This document shows, in pieces, positions 17,444-26,024 of a stretch of DNA of 45,217 nt. Source of the stretch: Nostoc sp. NMS9 (GTDB lineage: Bacteria > Cyanobacteriota > Cyanobacteriia > Cyanobacteriales > Nostocaceae); contig NZ_JABXKL010000039.1 in the NCBI RefSeq assembly GCF_017114995.1, positions 254,203-299,419 of the forward strand, written 5' to 3'. Positions within the stretch are counted from its first letter, which is position 1. Each line of letters begins with the position of its first letter. The translations under genes were made by a program, and so were the position numbers. Below the pieces are notes generated by a model, which saw nothing but the letters and a program-made list of their open reading frames with translations, was not told the origin of the DNA and did not search any database.

Positions 17444-18547
17444 TTAGCTATAAGTTCCTGCTCTCTCACTTTTTACCGTCACAGGTTCTGACTCTATATC
17501 CTCTATCTTATTAAACTCTCCAGCCCGCCAGCTATCTGTTATATCCTTGATAAAACTAGCAATAGGGATCGCAATTAACAAACCCAGTACTCCTCCCAAC
17601 TTTGCACCCAACAACAAAGAAATCACCACCCACACAGGATTTAAGCCAGTCAAATTACTGAGAATTCGAGGTGCAATAATATTAGAATTAACTTGGTCGA
17701 TCGCAACAGCTACACCTAAGACTTCTACTCCTAACCAAAAATTTTGCAGCGCTACCAACAAACTTACTATGGCGATACCGACTCCCGTACCAAAGGGGAA
17801 GAGTGAAAATAAGCCAATACCAATGCCAAACAGTAGAGCCAAGGGAACTTGCAGCGCCAAAAACACCAGGGTAATTGTCACGCCTAACACAGCTCCCAAT
17901 GTTGCTTGACCGATGAAGTAATTGTGGAAATCCTCTCGCAGTAATTCCCGTACTCGTGACCCAATATTAGGTGGAAACCACTGAAAAATTCCGTCCCAAA
18001 GACGTTCACCGTTCAATATTAGGTAGATAGTCAGCACTACCGCTAGCAGCACATTCAGGACAATACCAATGGTATCCACGGCAAAACCAAGAATTCTACC
18101 AGTGAAGGACTGAAGTTGGTTAGATAATCGTTCCAGAACTTGGGTAAATAAACCACTTAAATTAATCGGAAGTTGCTGTTGACTTAACGCCCAATCCTGA
18201 AAAGCTTGCAGCTGCTGAGTACCAGAATCAATCCAACTGGGCAAAATATTAGCTAGTTCAACTAGCTGTTGAATAATCAGGGGAACCAAGGTGATGCCTA
18301 AAGCTACTAAAACCACCAGAGTCAAAAGTAATACTCCCCCGATTGCTAAGTTGGGTTTTACTCCTTGTTCCTGGAGAAACTGGATTGGATAGTTCAAGAC
18401 AAAAGCCAGCAGGATGGCGGCGGCAATAATGCTAACTAATGGTTGAAAATACTGTATAACCTGGAGCAATAGCCAGCCGTTGAGAATGGCAATAGGAAAT
18501 GCCAATCCTATAGTTAACCATCGTGGCAGTTTGTTTGCTGATTGCAT
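17444..18547 (-). CDS. AI-2E family (UPF0118) transporter
   Basis: About 367 residues from ATG 18547 (MQSANKLPRW); an ATG at 18562 adds five residues. The open frame runs further to 18652, but that part translates a dispersed repeat and should be dropped. Seven to eight hydrophobic helices; family features are a paired helical N-terminus, a long periplasmic helical segment near 120-170, the VLTIYLILNGERLWDG stretch and a C-terminal ITGLNP-like SNLTGLNPVWVVISLLLGA. Members export small molecules or sodium; the substrate here is unknown. The function name is only a family label. Confidence 0.88.
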   Translation of the reverse strand: MQSANKLPRWLTIGLAFPIAILNGWLLLQVIQYFQPLVSIIAAAILLAFVLNYPIQFLQEQGVKPNLAIGGVLLLTLVVLVALGITLVPLIIQQLVELANILPSWIDSGTQQLQAFQDWALSQQQLPINLSGLFTQVLERLSNQLQSFTGRILGFAVDTIGIVLNVLLAVVLTIYLILNGERLWDGIFQWFPPNIGSRVRELLREDFHNYFIGQATLGAVLGVTITLVFLALQVPLALLFGIGIGLFSLFPFGTGVGIAIVSLLVALQNFWLGVEVLGVAVAIDQVNSNIIAPRILSNLTGLNPVWVVISLLLGAKLGGVLGLLIAIPIASFIKDITDSWRAGEFNKIEDIESEPVTVKSERAGTYS

Positions 18548-18600
18548 TAGTGATAACCCCATAAGAGTTCGTTCTAACTTTATTTTGGCTTTTAGGAATG

Positions 18601-18667
18601 TGAAGAATGGGAGATGAGGGAGATAAGGAAAATAACCATACCCAATGCCCAATGCCCCATTCCCAAA
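18601..18667. repeat. Dispersed filler repeat fragment
   Basis: Contains GGGAGATGAGGGAGATAAGG and CCCAATGCCCAATGCCCC, pieces of the same family as 9241-9338. It abuts the stop codon of the Nudix gene and extends the transporter frame with false residues. Confidence 0.7.
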
Positions 18668-19102
18668 TTATGTTGGATTTTTCTCAATAAAATCCAACAT
18701 AATTTTCTGATGCATTGCTCCTAAAGGTCGCACTTCACCAGCATTTTGTGAATAACAGTTACCTTGGCGAATATTTTCTGGTGTAAATAACGCCATATCC
18801 CAGCCTTCATTCAGAACCAGTTGATTTAATTCCACCAAGAGTGGTGCATGAAAGACATGACGGACAACCCTTTCATTTGGATAACAGCGAAATTCAACAA
18901 AAGGTGGTAAATTATAACCGATTTCTTCTAATATTTCTCGTTTTACCGCTACATCTGGCGTTTCACCCGGTTCGATGTGACCGCCAAACAGCGCCCAGTA
19001 ACCAGGGTAGAGAATTCCGGGAATGTTATCACGCAGTTGCATGAGAAACTTGTTTTTGTGGTATAGAATTGCGATCGCTACGTGCACCTGTTGATTGTTC
19101 AT
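18668..19102 (-). CDS. Nudix hydrolase
   Basis: 144 residues. The Nudix box GGHIEPGETPDVAVKREILEE (residues about 40-60) fits G-x5-E-x7-R-E-x-x-E-E-x-G completely with the following IGY, so the Mg-dependent pyrophosphohydrolase site is intact. The substrate, a nucleoside diphosphate derivative, is not predictable. The gene sits between the transporter and a lipoprotein gene on the same strand with only 21 bp to the latter's stop, suggesting an operon. Confidence 0.93.
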   Translation of the reverse strand: MNNQQVHVAIAILYHKNKFLMQLRDNIPGILYPGYWALFGGHIEPGETPDVAVKREILEEIGYNLPPFVEFRCYPNERVVRHVFHAPLLVELNQLVLNEGWDMALFTPENIRQGNCYSQNAGEVRPLGAMHQKIMLDFIEKNPT

Positions 19103-19123
19103 ATTTTCATTTTTAATTGCTGA

Positions 19124-19540
19124 TTAATCTTCTTCTAAATAAACTTCCCCCAATTCTTTGCCAGCTAAGGGAATACTTCGGTAGCGAACTTTACCCTTAA
19201 TTACAACTTCTGAACCTTCACCCAGATTTTTTTGATTGGTGACAACCCAAATTTTGCCCGTTGAGTCTTTAATTTTATAAGCCCACTGTTTGATCAGGGG
19301 AGCTTGCTTTTCTACCCGACCTTGGATGTAAACTATAGCCTGATTGTCTTGTTTTGGTTTAATTTCTCCAATTGGAGTGACATTTGTCCCAATTTTTAAG
19401 CCAGACCCACGCAAGCCAGGTGATGTCAAGTTACCACAACTACAAAGTCCTGTTATCAGGAAAAAAATCAACCCCAAACGGTAAGTAACAATACTGTGCC
19501 CGTACAAGAATGAAAGGAAAAAGTTTCTTGTTTGTCGCAT
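19124..19540 (-). CDS. OB-fold-like lipoprotein
   Basis: About 138 residues from ATG 19540 (MRQTRNFFLSFL). A longer frame to 19591 exists, but its first residues (MPNAQCPMPK) come from a repeat. Signal peptide with lipobox-like LCSC gives a lipid anchor, followed by a small beta-rich domain (AIVYIQGRVEK, WAYKIKDSTGKIWVVT, EVVIKGKVRYRSI) that resembles OB-fold modules. Function unknown. It is the upstream partner of the Nudix gene. Confidence 0.75.
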   Translation of the reverse strand: MRQTRNFFLSFLYGHSIVTYRLGLIFFLITGLCSCGNLTSPGLRGSGLKIGTNVTPIGEIKPKQDNQAIVYIQGRVEKQAPLIKQWAYKIKDSTGKIWVVTNQKNLGEGSEVVIKGKVRYRSIPLAGKELGEVYLEED

Positions 19541-19556
19541 TAAAGCCACCGATTTA

Positions 19557-19715
19557 TTTATTTTGGGCATGGGGCATTGGGCATTGGGCACAAGAGGCAG
19601 AGGGGCAGAGGAGCAGAGGGGAAAAACTTACTGCAACTTCTCCCCTGCTCCCCTGCTCCCCTGCTCCCCTGCTCCCTAGCTCCCTGTCCCTTACGCACTC
19701 CCCACTCTCCAATTC
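19557..19715. repeat. Dispersed G-rich/C-rich filler repeat, copy 2
   Basis: GGGCATGGGGCATTGGGC, the AGAGGCAGAGGGG purine tract, the core AAAACTTACTGCAACTTCTC and five CCCCTGCT-type units. Same order as 9241-9338 and in inverted orientation at 24969-25084. Confidence 0.8.
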
Positions 19716-19886
19716 TTTATTCTTCAGATGATGCCGTTGATCTGAGAAAATAAACATTATGGATTTACTGTGAGAGAAACGCTACGACATCAAACAGCAA
19801 CACAATAATAGTCGAAAGTCAAGAGTTAAGAATCAATATTTTAATTTTGGACTTTGGACAACAAGCGAACATAGCTGGGAATTTTC

Positions 19887-20765
19887 ATGGAAACAAAAAC
19901 TGCCAAACTCCTTGATGGGAAAGCAATAGCAGCAAAAATTCAGCAAGAACTTTCTGTTGCTATTAAACAATTACAACCAAAAATTGGACGACCACCTGGT
20001 TTAGCAGTGTTGATGGTTGGTGATAACCCAGCATCAGCAGCTTATGTACGCAATAAAGAAAAAGCCTGCGCTAAAGTCGGGATCGCTTCTTTTGGTAAAC
20101 ATTTTCCTACCCAAACTACCCTTGGAGAGTTAGAAGAGGTAATTGCTGCACTCAACCACGATGAAAGAGTGGATGGCATTCTTGTGCAGTTGCCCTTACC
20201 TAACCACCTCGATGCTGTAACTTTGCTACATCAAATTGATCCCGATAAAGATGCTGATGGACTGCACCCAGTTAACTTGGGGCGACTAGTACGGGGAGAA
20301 AGCGGTTTACGTAGCTGCACTCCGGCTGGTGTGATGCGGCTTTTACAAGAATATGAGATTCCTTTGCAGGGAAAACAAGCAGTAGTCGTGGGGCGCAGTA
20401 TTTTGGTGGGTAAACCGATGGCGCTAATGCTATTAGAAGCTGATGCCACAGTCACGATCGCTCACTCGCGATCGCATGACCTAAAAAGCATCACCCAAAA
20501 TGCTGATATTCTAATTGCAGCAGTAGGTCGTCCTGGACTTATTACTGCTGATATGGTGAAACCGGACGCTGTTGTGGTAGATGTGGGAATGAATCGCGTC
20601 ACCGATGCTAATGGCAAAAGTCGCCTCATTGGCGATGTCCATTTTGAATCAACCGCTGATGTAGCAGGATTTATCACCCCAGTTCCTGGTGGTGTTGGCC
20701 CGATGACTGTTGCCATATTGTTGGAAAATACATTTACCAGCTATTCCAGGGCGGTAAGAGATTGA
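19887..20765 (+). CDS. folD: Bifunctional methylenetetrahydrofolate dehydrogenase/cyclohydrolase
   Basis: 292 residues, normal for FolD. It interconverts 5,10-methylene- and 10-formyl-tetrahydrofolate with NADP in the cytosol, feeding purine and formyl-Met synthesis. Family signatures: [17 protein letters not shown] (catalytic Tyr and Lys in YVxxK), [20 protein letters not shown], the Rossmann GRSILVGKP and the C-terminal [11 protein letters not shown]. Strand and spacing place it upstream of crtE with 139 bp between them. Confidence 0.98.
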   Translation: METKTAKLLDGKAIAAKIQQELSVAIKQLQPKIGRPPGLAVLMVGDNPASAAYVRNKEKACAKVGIASFGKHFPTQTTLGELEEVIAALNHDERVDGILVQLPLPNHLDAVTLLHQIDPDKDADGLHPVNLGRLVRGESGLRSCTPAGVMRLLQEYEIPLQGKQAVVVGRSILVGKPMALMLLEADATVTIAHSRSHDLKSITQNADILIAAVGRPGLITADMVKPDAVVVDVGMNRVTDANGKSRLIGDVHFESTADVAGFITPVPGGVGPMTVAILLENTFTSYSRAVRD

Positions 20766-20799
20766 GGAGTGATGAGTTAAAAGTTAAGAATTATTATTG

Positions 20800-20827
20800 C
20801 TAACTCCTAACTCTTAACTCCTAACTC
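20800..20827. repeat. Heptanucleotide tandem repeat (CTAACTC)4
   Basis: Four heptamers, three CTAACTC and one TTAACTC, typical of Nostoc short tandem repeats. Complementary GAGTTAAAAGTTAAG lies 20 bp upstream, so a hairpin between folD and crtE is possible. Confidence 0.75.
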
Positions 20828-20904
20828 TTCATTTTTTTTAGCTCCACAGCACCTTAAAATTGTGACGTATAAGGCAAAAATCCCAAAATGTCAGGAATTA
20901 AAGA

Positions 20905-21837
20905 ATGGTAGCAACTGATAACGTTCAAAAGACACCACCAGAGGAAGCCACATTTAACTTAGCAGCCTATCTAAAAGAGCGACAAAAGCTTTGTGATAAT
21001 GCTTTGGATCAGGCTATCCCGATCGTTTATCCAGAAAAGATTTATGAGTCGATGCGCTACTCGTTATTAGCTGGAGGCAAGCGTATACGTCCCATTCTTT
21101 GCCTTGCTACCTGTGAAATGATGGGTGGAACCATCGAGATGGCCATGCCAACGGCTTGTGCTGTAGAGATGATCCACACAATGTCGTTGATTCATGATGA
21201 CCTCCCAGCGATGGATAATGACGATTACCGTCGTGGTCAGCTGACGAATCATAAGGTCTATGGCGAAGATGTGGCGATTTTGGCTGGAGATGGCTTGTTG
21301 GCTCTCGCCTTTGAGTTTGTTGCCATTCAAACCCCCCAAAACGTTAAGAGAGAGGTAGTCTTGCAGGTCATTGCCCGTCTTGGTCGGGCATTGGGGGCAG
21401 GTGGTTTGGTCGGCGGTCAAATTGTCGATTTAGAGTCAGAAGGTAAATCTGATATTTCCCTAGAAACCCTAAATTTCATTCATAAACACAAAACAGCTGC
21501 CCTTTTGGAAGCTTGCGTAGTTTGTGGCGGGCTGATAACTAATGCATCACCTGAAGATGTGCAGCGACTAACCCGTTATGCCCAAAATATTGGGCTAGCA
21601 TTCCAAATCATCGATGATATTTTGGATATCACTTCTACCCAAGAGCAATTAGGTAAAACAGCTGGCAAAGACCAAAGAGCAAAGAAAGTCACCTATCCTA
21701 GCCTTTGGGGACTTGAGGAATCGCGCTCAAAAGCCCAAGAGCTAGTTAAAGCAGCTTGTGTGGAATTAGAACCATTTGGAGACAGAGCCAAACCACTCCA
21801 AGCGATCGCTCATTTTATTACCAGCCGTAATAACTAG
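20905..21837 (+). CDS. crtE: Geranylgeranyl diphosphate synthase
   Basis: 310 residues of the polyprenyl synthase family. It condenses isopentenyl and allylic diphosphates to C20 precursors for carotenoids, phytol and tocopherol. Both Asp-rich motifs are present: DDLPAMDND near residue 95 and DDILD near 237, plus GGKRIRP and the GGQ of the chain-length region. AGGA 8 bp before the ATG supports the start. The symbol is by cyanobacterial convention (also called ggps); product length cannot be proved by motif alone. Confidence 0.95.
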   Translation: MVATDNVQKTPPEEATFNLAAYLKERQKLCDNALDQAIPIVYPEKIYESMRYSLLAGGKRIRPILCLATCEMMGGTIEMAMPTACAVEMIHTMSLIHDDLPAMDNDDYRRGQLTNHKVYGEDVAILAGDGLLALAFEFVAIQTPQNVKREVVLQVIARLGRALGAGGLVGGQIVDLESEGKSDISLETLNFIHKHKTAALLEACVVCGGLITNASPEDVQRLTRYAQNIGLAFQIIDDILDITSTQEQLGKTAGKDQRAKKVTYPSLWGLEESRSKAQELVKAACVELEPFGDRAKPLQAIAHFITSRNN

Positions 21838-22110
21838 TAACGCTTTGGGTAATTCGGAATTCTCATACTACAAGTATTTTATTGATTGGCAATGGGTAGT
21901 TTATTTACAGCATACTGTACTACTACTGCCCAGCGAAATTAAAAATTCACTGATTCAAAATTACAAAAGCTTATCAAGTAAGCTTTTAGGTTATTTTGAA
22001 TCGTTGGTCTTTTTCCAACGTAATAGATTAATTTGGGAATTTTGGGTTGAATCTAAATGTTTCCTCAACCAACAACTGCTGCTAATATTTACTAACCTAA
22101 CCAAAATACC

Positions 22111-22566
22111 ATGCAGGACATAGGCAACATTTTAGACAACCGGGTGCTGCTGGTTGCTCTGGTAGCTTGTTTAATTGCTCAAGCATTAAAGCTCGTAGTC
22201 GAGATCATCAAAAATCGCAAGCTGAATGTGCGTGTTTTGGTAACAACCGGAGGTATGCCCAGTGCCCATTCGGCTCTGGTTACGGCTTTAGCCGCTGGTG
22301 TAGGGCAAACACTGGGCTGGGCATCTCCTGATTTTGCCGTTGCGATCGTTTTTGCCATCATTGTCATGTATGATGCAGCCGGAGTTCGTCAAGCAGCTGG
22401 TAAGCAAGCTCGTATTCTCAATCAAATGATTGATGAATTATTTCATGAAAAACCAGATTTTAGCCAAGACCGTCTGAAAGAATTACTCGGACATACACCA
22501 GTTCAGGTAATCGCTGGATCGGCTTTGGGTATAACTATCTATTGGTTAGCTAGGTCTGCTTATTGA
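22111..22566 (+). CDS. Divergent PAP2-like membrane protein (DUF212)
   Basis: 151 residues. Membrane protein with about four helices and the family motif GGMPSAHSALVTALAAG, with DAAGVRQAAGKQA and NQMIDELFHE later. It is related to acid phosphatase/PAP2 proteins, but function in cyanobacteria is unknown. Located 273 bp after crtE on the same strand, the usual neighbourhood in Nostocales. Confidence 0.92.
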   Translation: MQDIGNILDNRVLLVALVACLIAQALKLVVEIIKNRKLNVRVLVTTGGMPSAHSALVTALAAGVGQTLGWASPDFAVAIVFAIIVMYDAAGVRQAAGKQARILNQMIDELFHEKPDFSQDRLKELLGHTPVQVIAGSALGITIYWLARSAY

Positions 22567-22613
22567 ATTAGGGCAATAAATCTTTGTTGGAACGGCTATT
22601 GATAATTAGTAAC

Positions 22614-22816
22614 TGGTAATTTGTCAATCAAATTTGGATTTTGGATTTTAGATTTACCCAGTGAATAAATTCAGGGGATTAAGGATGAAAGGATTTATTC
22701 CAAATAACTTGTTTCTCACAGAGCGAATATAAATATGTTCGCTTAAAACCTTTTTAAATTTTGAATTTAAAATCCAAAATTTAAAATCTAAAATTCGGTC
22801 AATTGACAAATTACCA
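22614..22816. mobile_element. Candidate 203-bp MITE with 15-bp inverted ends
   Basis: TGGTAATTTGTCAAT at 22614-22628 and its exact complement at 22802-22816. The interior repeats ATTTTGGATTTTAGATTT against AAATCCAAAATTTAAAATC, so most of the element is self-complementary. It has no coding potential and no target duplication that I could fix, so transposition is inferred. It could instead be a bidirectional transcription end between convergent genes. Confidence 0.55.
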
Positions 22817-22857
22817 ATCTGTTAGCTCGCATCAGGATGCCAGTGAACTTAATATCA

Positions 22858-23511
22858 CTAAAACCGCACAGTCGAGCGCAGCAGAATCACCTTACGACTA
22901 TCCACCAGGCTGGCAACGAAACCACCATTGTTTAGCTTTTGCAATGTATTGTAGGCTTCACTTTGGTTAGTGGTATAAACTGCTAGCAAGTAAGGGCGTT
23001 GTCCATAAGAAACAAAACCGACGTTACCTCCGACAACTTGCTGCACACTATTTACTAGTTCTGGACGGTTGTAATAATCTACCAGTACTGCATAACCTTC
23101 TCCTAATGCTTGAGGATTATAGCTGACTGTCTGCTGAGGTGGTCTTGGCTGTGACTGTGGCTGCACATCTGCCGTTGTTGTTGGTCGAGTGGTAATTATG
23201 GCAGACAAGCCAACAATATTGCTGACATATCTTGCCCAACGATTGGCATCGTCTATTTTGTTAAAGCCCCCGACTCGTGTCACGGTTTCGTTGAGATATT
23301 TGCAGGTGATAGTTTTAAGTTCAGGTGGTAAGGCGCTACGTAACTGCTTTTGATTATTTGCTGTGGGACTGACTACTAATAAAAGATACTCACCCGCATT
23401 TGGTGGTTGACAAGAGGGAATGGTTTTTTGAGCAAGTACAGAACTCATGCCACCAATCAACCCTGCAATCGCTAATCCTAAAACACTTGGTAAATTCTGA
23501 AATCTATGCAC
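22858..23511 (-). CDS. Exported hypothetical protein with two SPOR-like repeats
   Basis: 217 residues with a GTG start. Signal peptide of about 28 residues ending SSVLAQ, so probably periplasmic. Two similar halves, near 40-110 (GEYLLLVV, GFNKIDDANRWARYVSNI) and near 140-210 (GYAVLVDYYN, TTNQSEAYNTLQKLNNGGF), are joined by a Pro/Gln/Thr linker and resemble SPOR-type peptidoglycan-binding modules. That is a pattern-based guess. Cysteines at 34 and 70 could form a disulfide. Confidence 0.7.
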   Translation of the reverse strand: MHRFQNLPSVLGLAIAGLIGGMSSVLAQKTIPSCQPPNAGEYLLLVVSPTANNQKQLRSALPPELKTITCKYLNETVTRVGGFNKIDDANRWARYVSNIVGLSAIITTRPTTTADVQPQSQPRPPQQTVSYNPQALGEGYAVLVDYYNRPELVNSVQQVVGGNVGFVSYGQRPYLLAVYTTNQSEAYNTLQKLNNGGFVASLVDSRKVILLRSTVRF

Positions 23512-23639
23512 AAAAGTTAGATTATGTAAATTAAGGTGTCCTAGAAGATTTTATAAGAAAAAAGCTGAAAACCTAGCTACTTCAGTATGGTGATGAAATA
23601 TGTGTCAAAAAATATATTTTGTTACTCAAAAATAAAATT

Positions 23640-23791
23640 AGGGAATGGGGAATGGGGAGCAAAGAAAGGGGCAGGGGAGCAGAGGAGACAAGGGGACAAG
23701 GGGGAATTATTGAACAAGTCTCTCCCTTGTCTCCCCCGTCTTCCTTGTCTACCTGGTCTTTTCTCCATGCCCAATGCCCAATGCGCTATGC
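23640..23791. repeat. Dispersed filler repeat, copy 3
   Basis: GGGAATGGGGAATGGGGAGC, purine tracts, then pyrimidine units (CTCCCTTGTCTCCCCCGTC) and CCCAATGCCCAATGC. Looser relative of the family at 9241. It reaches the stop codon of ycf54. Confidence 0.75.
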
Positions 23792-24127
23792 CTAAGATAC
23801 GGTAGTAAGCGATGCCAAAGCATCTGGTATTGCCTCAGAAGGAGCCTGGAATTCTCCAGTGATGACGTACTCTAAACGCAGTTTTAACCAAGTAATAAAT
23901 TGAGGATTTGTAGAAATAATGGCTACTGCTGGTTGGGGACACTTTGCCTTTAGCTCTTTAAACTGTGGTGTTTCCAAGAAAGCTGGTTGCTCAACCAACC
24001 AAAAATCTATTTGTTTTTCTTGTTCGTGGTAGTTACGGGTGCGTTCTTTGAGAACTTCGTGTATCGGTTCTTCTTGGAGAAGAAAGCGTTGACTTGCCAA
24101 AACGTAATGGTATGTTTGCATTTTCAT
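23792..24127 (-). CDS. ycf54: Ycf54, Mg-protoporphyrin monomethyl ester cyclase accessory protein
   Basis: 111 residues, normal for the Ycf54/DUF2488 family. It is needed to assemble the cyclase complex that makes the fifth ring of chlorophyll. Recognised by YYVLASQRFLLQEEPIHEVLKER-type N-terminus (here YHYVLASQRFLL), QIDFWLVEQPAFLE, CPQPAVAIISTNPQF and WLKLRLEYVITGEF. Same strand as the SnoaL-like gene upstream, 55 bp apart, so they may be co-transcribed. Confidence 0.93.
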   Translation of the reverse strand: MKMQTYHYVLASQRFLLQEEPIHEVLKERTRNYHEQEKQIDFWLVEQPAFLETPQFKELKAKCPQPAVAIISTNPQFITWLKLRLEYVITGEFQAPSEAIPDALASLTTVS

Positions 24128-24182
24128 CCTTTGGTTGCTATGTGAATAATTTCAGGGCACAGTGACTCTGTACCCTTACAAA

Positions 24183-24902
24183 CTAACTTTTGTGGGATTT
24201 CTTGAACCAAGAACTGAACGGACAAGCACTTTTCTGGTTTTCAGATTTTGTCTGTTTGCCACCAGATGTTAGCTTTTCCAAGAACAGATTATTGTCAAAA
24301 TAGTGTTCTAAAGAAATAATCTTCAAGTCATCGGTAACTTTTGCAATAGTCATGCCGATAATTTCTAGCGTCTCTCCAGTAGGTGCATGGTCTTTGTATT
24401 CTCCGTTAAAATGTCCCCAATGCCGCCATTTAAATGTTACATTCGGTGGCCCTGAGAAAACTTCCAGCACTTCCCAAGGAAATCCTTGGGGGAATGTTGT
24501 GTGGAAGACTTTTGCGGATGATTCAAAACTTTCTTCTGAAGCTTTGTAATGTTCTGAATCAGCCATAAATAAATTGTAAGTACCTTGGGCTGATACATCT
24601 GCTGCGGTATACTCTACCCCGCCATTGGTACTGACGCGAAAGTTGTCATTTACAATTGATAACCACTCTTGCGGGTTAGCTTTGAAGGATACCTCCATCT
24701 CGAAGGTTCTCACCAAGTTTTGCACGATCGCTTCCAGTGTTCCTTCAAGATGATTGTAGATACTTTCTTTAGCAAGATTCTCATTTGAACGGGAATAATC
24801 AGGCGGTGTCTGATAGCGCCATTCTACATCAGTGCTTTCTGCTATCACCTTATCCCGATCCTGTACCCAAAGTGGCAGGTTGTTAGATTGTGTTGCGCTC
24901 AT
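24183..24902 (-). CDS. SnoaL/NTF2-fold protein (ester cyclase-like)
   Basis: About 239 residues from ATG 24902 (MSATQSNNLPLWVQ). The frame is open to 25073, but those 57 extra residues translate a filler repeat and a degraded leader. The core (residues about 40-215) carries NTF2-like features: LEGTLEAIVQNLVRTF, the central TTFPQGFPWEVLEVF, FKWRHWGHFNGEY and the ISLEHYFDNNLFLEKL end, typical of SnoaL-like polyketide cyclase relatives. A Lys/Ser-rich tail with two Cys follows. Substrate unknown. It lies directly upstream of ycf54. Confidence 0.72.
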   Translation of the reverse strand: MSATQSNNLPLWVQDRDKVIAESTDVEWRYQTPPDYSRSNENLAKESIYNHLEGTLEAIVQNLVRTFEMEVSFKANPQEWLSIVNDNFRVSTNGGVEYTAADVSAQGTYNLFMADSEHYKASEESFESSAKVFHTTFPQGFPWEVLEVFSGPPNVTFKWRHWGHFNGEYKDHAPTGETLEIIGMTIAKVTDDLKIISLEHYFDNNLFLEKLTSGGKQTKSENQKSACPFSSWFKKSHKS

Positions 24903-24968
24903 AGAAGTTTTTGCTGAAGATTTGATCCCAATTTCTAGATTTCGCAGTGACAACCCCTCTTTTAAGAT

Positions 24969-25100
24969 ATGGGAGTGGGCGGGGGACAGGGAGCAGGGGA
25001 GCAGGGGAGAAGTTGCAGTAAGTTTTTCCCCTCTGCCCCTCTGCCCCTCTACCCCTCTGCCTCTTGTGCCCAATGCCCCATTCCCTATCCCCCATCCCCC
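24969..25100. repeat. Dispersed filler repeat, copy 4 (inverted)
   Basis: GGGAGCAGGGGAGCAGGGG, the core GAAGTTGCAGTAAGTTTTTC, CCCCTCTG units and CAAGAGGC in the opposite orientation to copy 2 at 19557. Its last bases supply the final codons and stop of pdxJ. Confidence 0.8.
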
Positions 25101-25810
25101 CTTATAGCTTGTTTCATCTCGCGGACTGCCCTTTCCATACCTACTAATGCTGCCCGACTGATGATGGTATGACCAATGTTTAGTTCTTCCATGCCTGGAA
25201 GCACAGCCACCGGATAGACGTTCCAGTAGGTAAGTCCATGACCAGCGTTGACTCGTAATCCGACTTGAATCGCTTGTTCACACCCTTTTGCTAATATGGC
25301 TAATTCTCGCTGGCGATTTGTTTCATCTTTAGCCTCAGCATATTGTCCGGTGTGTAATTCAATAAACCGCGCCTGTACCTTGACAGATGCTTCAATTTGT
25401 GCTGGTTCGGCATCGATAAATAAACTAACTGGAATGCTAGCGCTTTGCAATTTATCGACTATCTCACCTATTCTAGCAATTTGCCCGACAATATTTAGTC
25501 CGCCTTCTGTGGTCACTTCTTCGCGCTTTTCGGGGACTAAAGTCACGTAATCTGGTTTGATATCGAGAGCGATCGCTAGCATTTCATCTGTAGCGGCCAT
25601 TTCTAAATTAAGATGCGATCGCACTGTTTGCCGCAATATCCGCACATCCCGATCTTGGATATGCCGCCGATCTTCGCGCAGATGCACCGTAATTCCATCT
25701 GCACCTGCTAATTCTGCTAGTACCGCCGCCGCTACCGGGTCTGGTTCCACCGTCCGCCGCGCTTGCCGGATAGTAGCGATGTGGTCAATGTTAACGCCAA
25801 GTGTAGGCAC
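25085..25810 (-). CDS. pdxJ: Pyridoxine 5'-phosphate synthase
   Basis: 241 residues, typical. It condenses 3-amino-2-oxopropyl phosphate with deoxyxylulose 5-phosphate to make vitamin B6. Family signatures: [16 protein letters not shown] at the start, [25 protein letters not shown] and [10 protein letters not shown]. The C-terminus AIRGDGG and its TAG come from the adjoining filler repeat, so the native end was overwritten. Confidence 0.97.
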   Translation of the reverse strand: MPTLGVNIDHIATIRQARRTVEPDPVAAAVLAELAGADGITVHLREDRRHIQDRDVRILRQTVRSHLNLEMAATDEMLAIALDIKPDYVTLVPEKREEVTTEGGLNIVGQIARIGEIVDKLQSASIPVSLFIDAEPAQIEASVKVQARFIELHTGQYAEAKDETNRQRELAILAKGCEQAIQVGLRVNAGHGLTYWNVYPVAVLPGMEELNIGHTIISRAALVGMERAVREMKQAIRGDGG

Positions 25811-26024
25811 CCCAAGTTTCTCCCAAATCCACAGTCTTCAGAACTTGATTTTACCGGAAATAGCGGTAGTTTTGCTTAAGAAGCTACAGACAGATTACAC
25901 ACGTAAAATGTGATGTCTACAACGGGCTTTTCGGTATCGCCCAAAATAAAACTGAGTTAGCAAAAGCTGATTTTTGGGCAAACTACTTTAAATAAGTAGC
26001 TGATTTAACAAGAGTTGATGAAGT

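Noticed and set aside
18548..18652. N-terminal extension of the AI-2E transporter
   Set aside because: Derived from a repeat fragment with no membrane or family character.
24903..25073. N-terminal extension of the SnoaL-like gene
   Set aside because: Translates the filler repeat; the ATG at 24902 begins the real domain.
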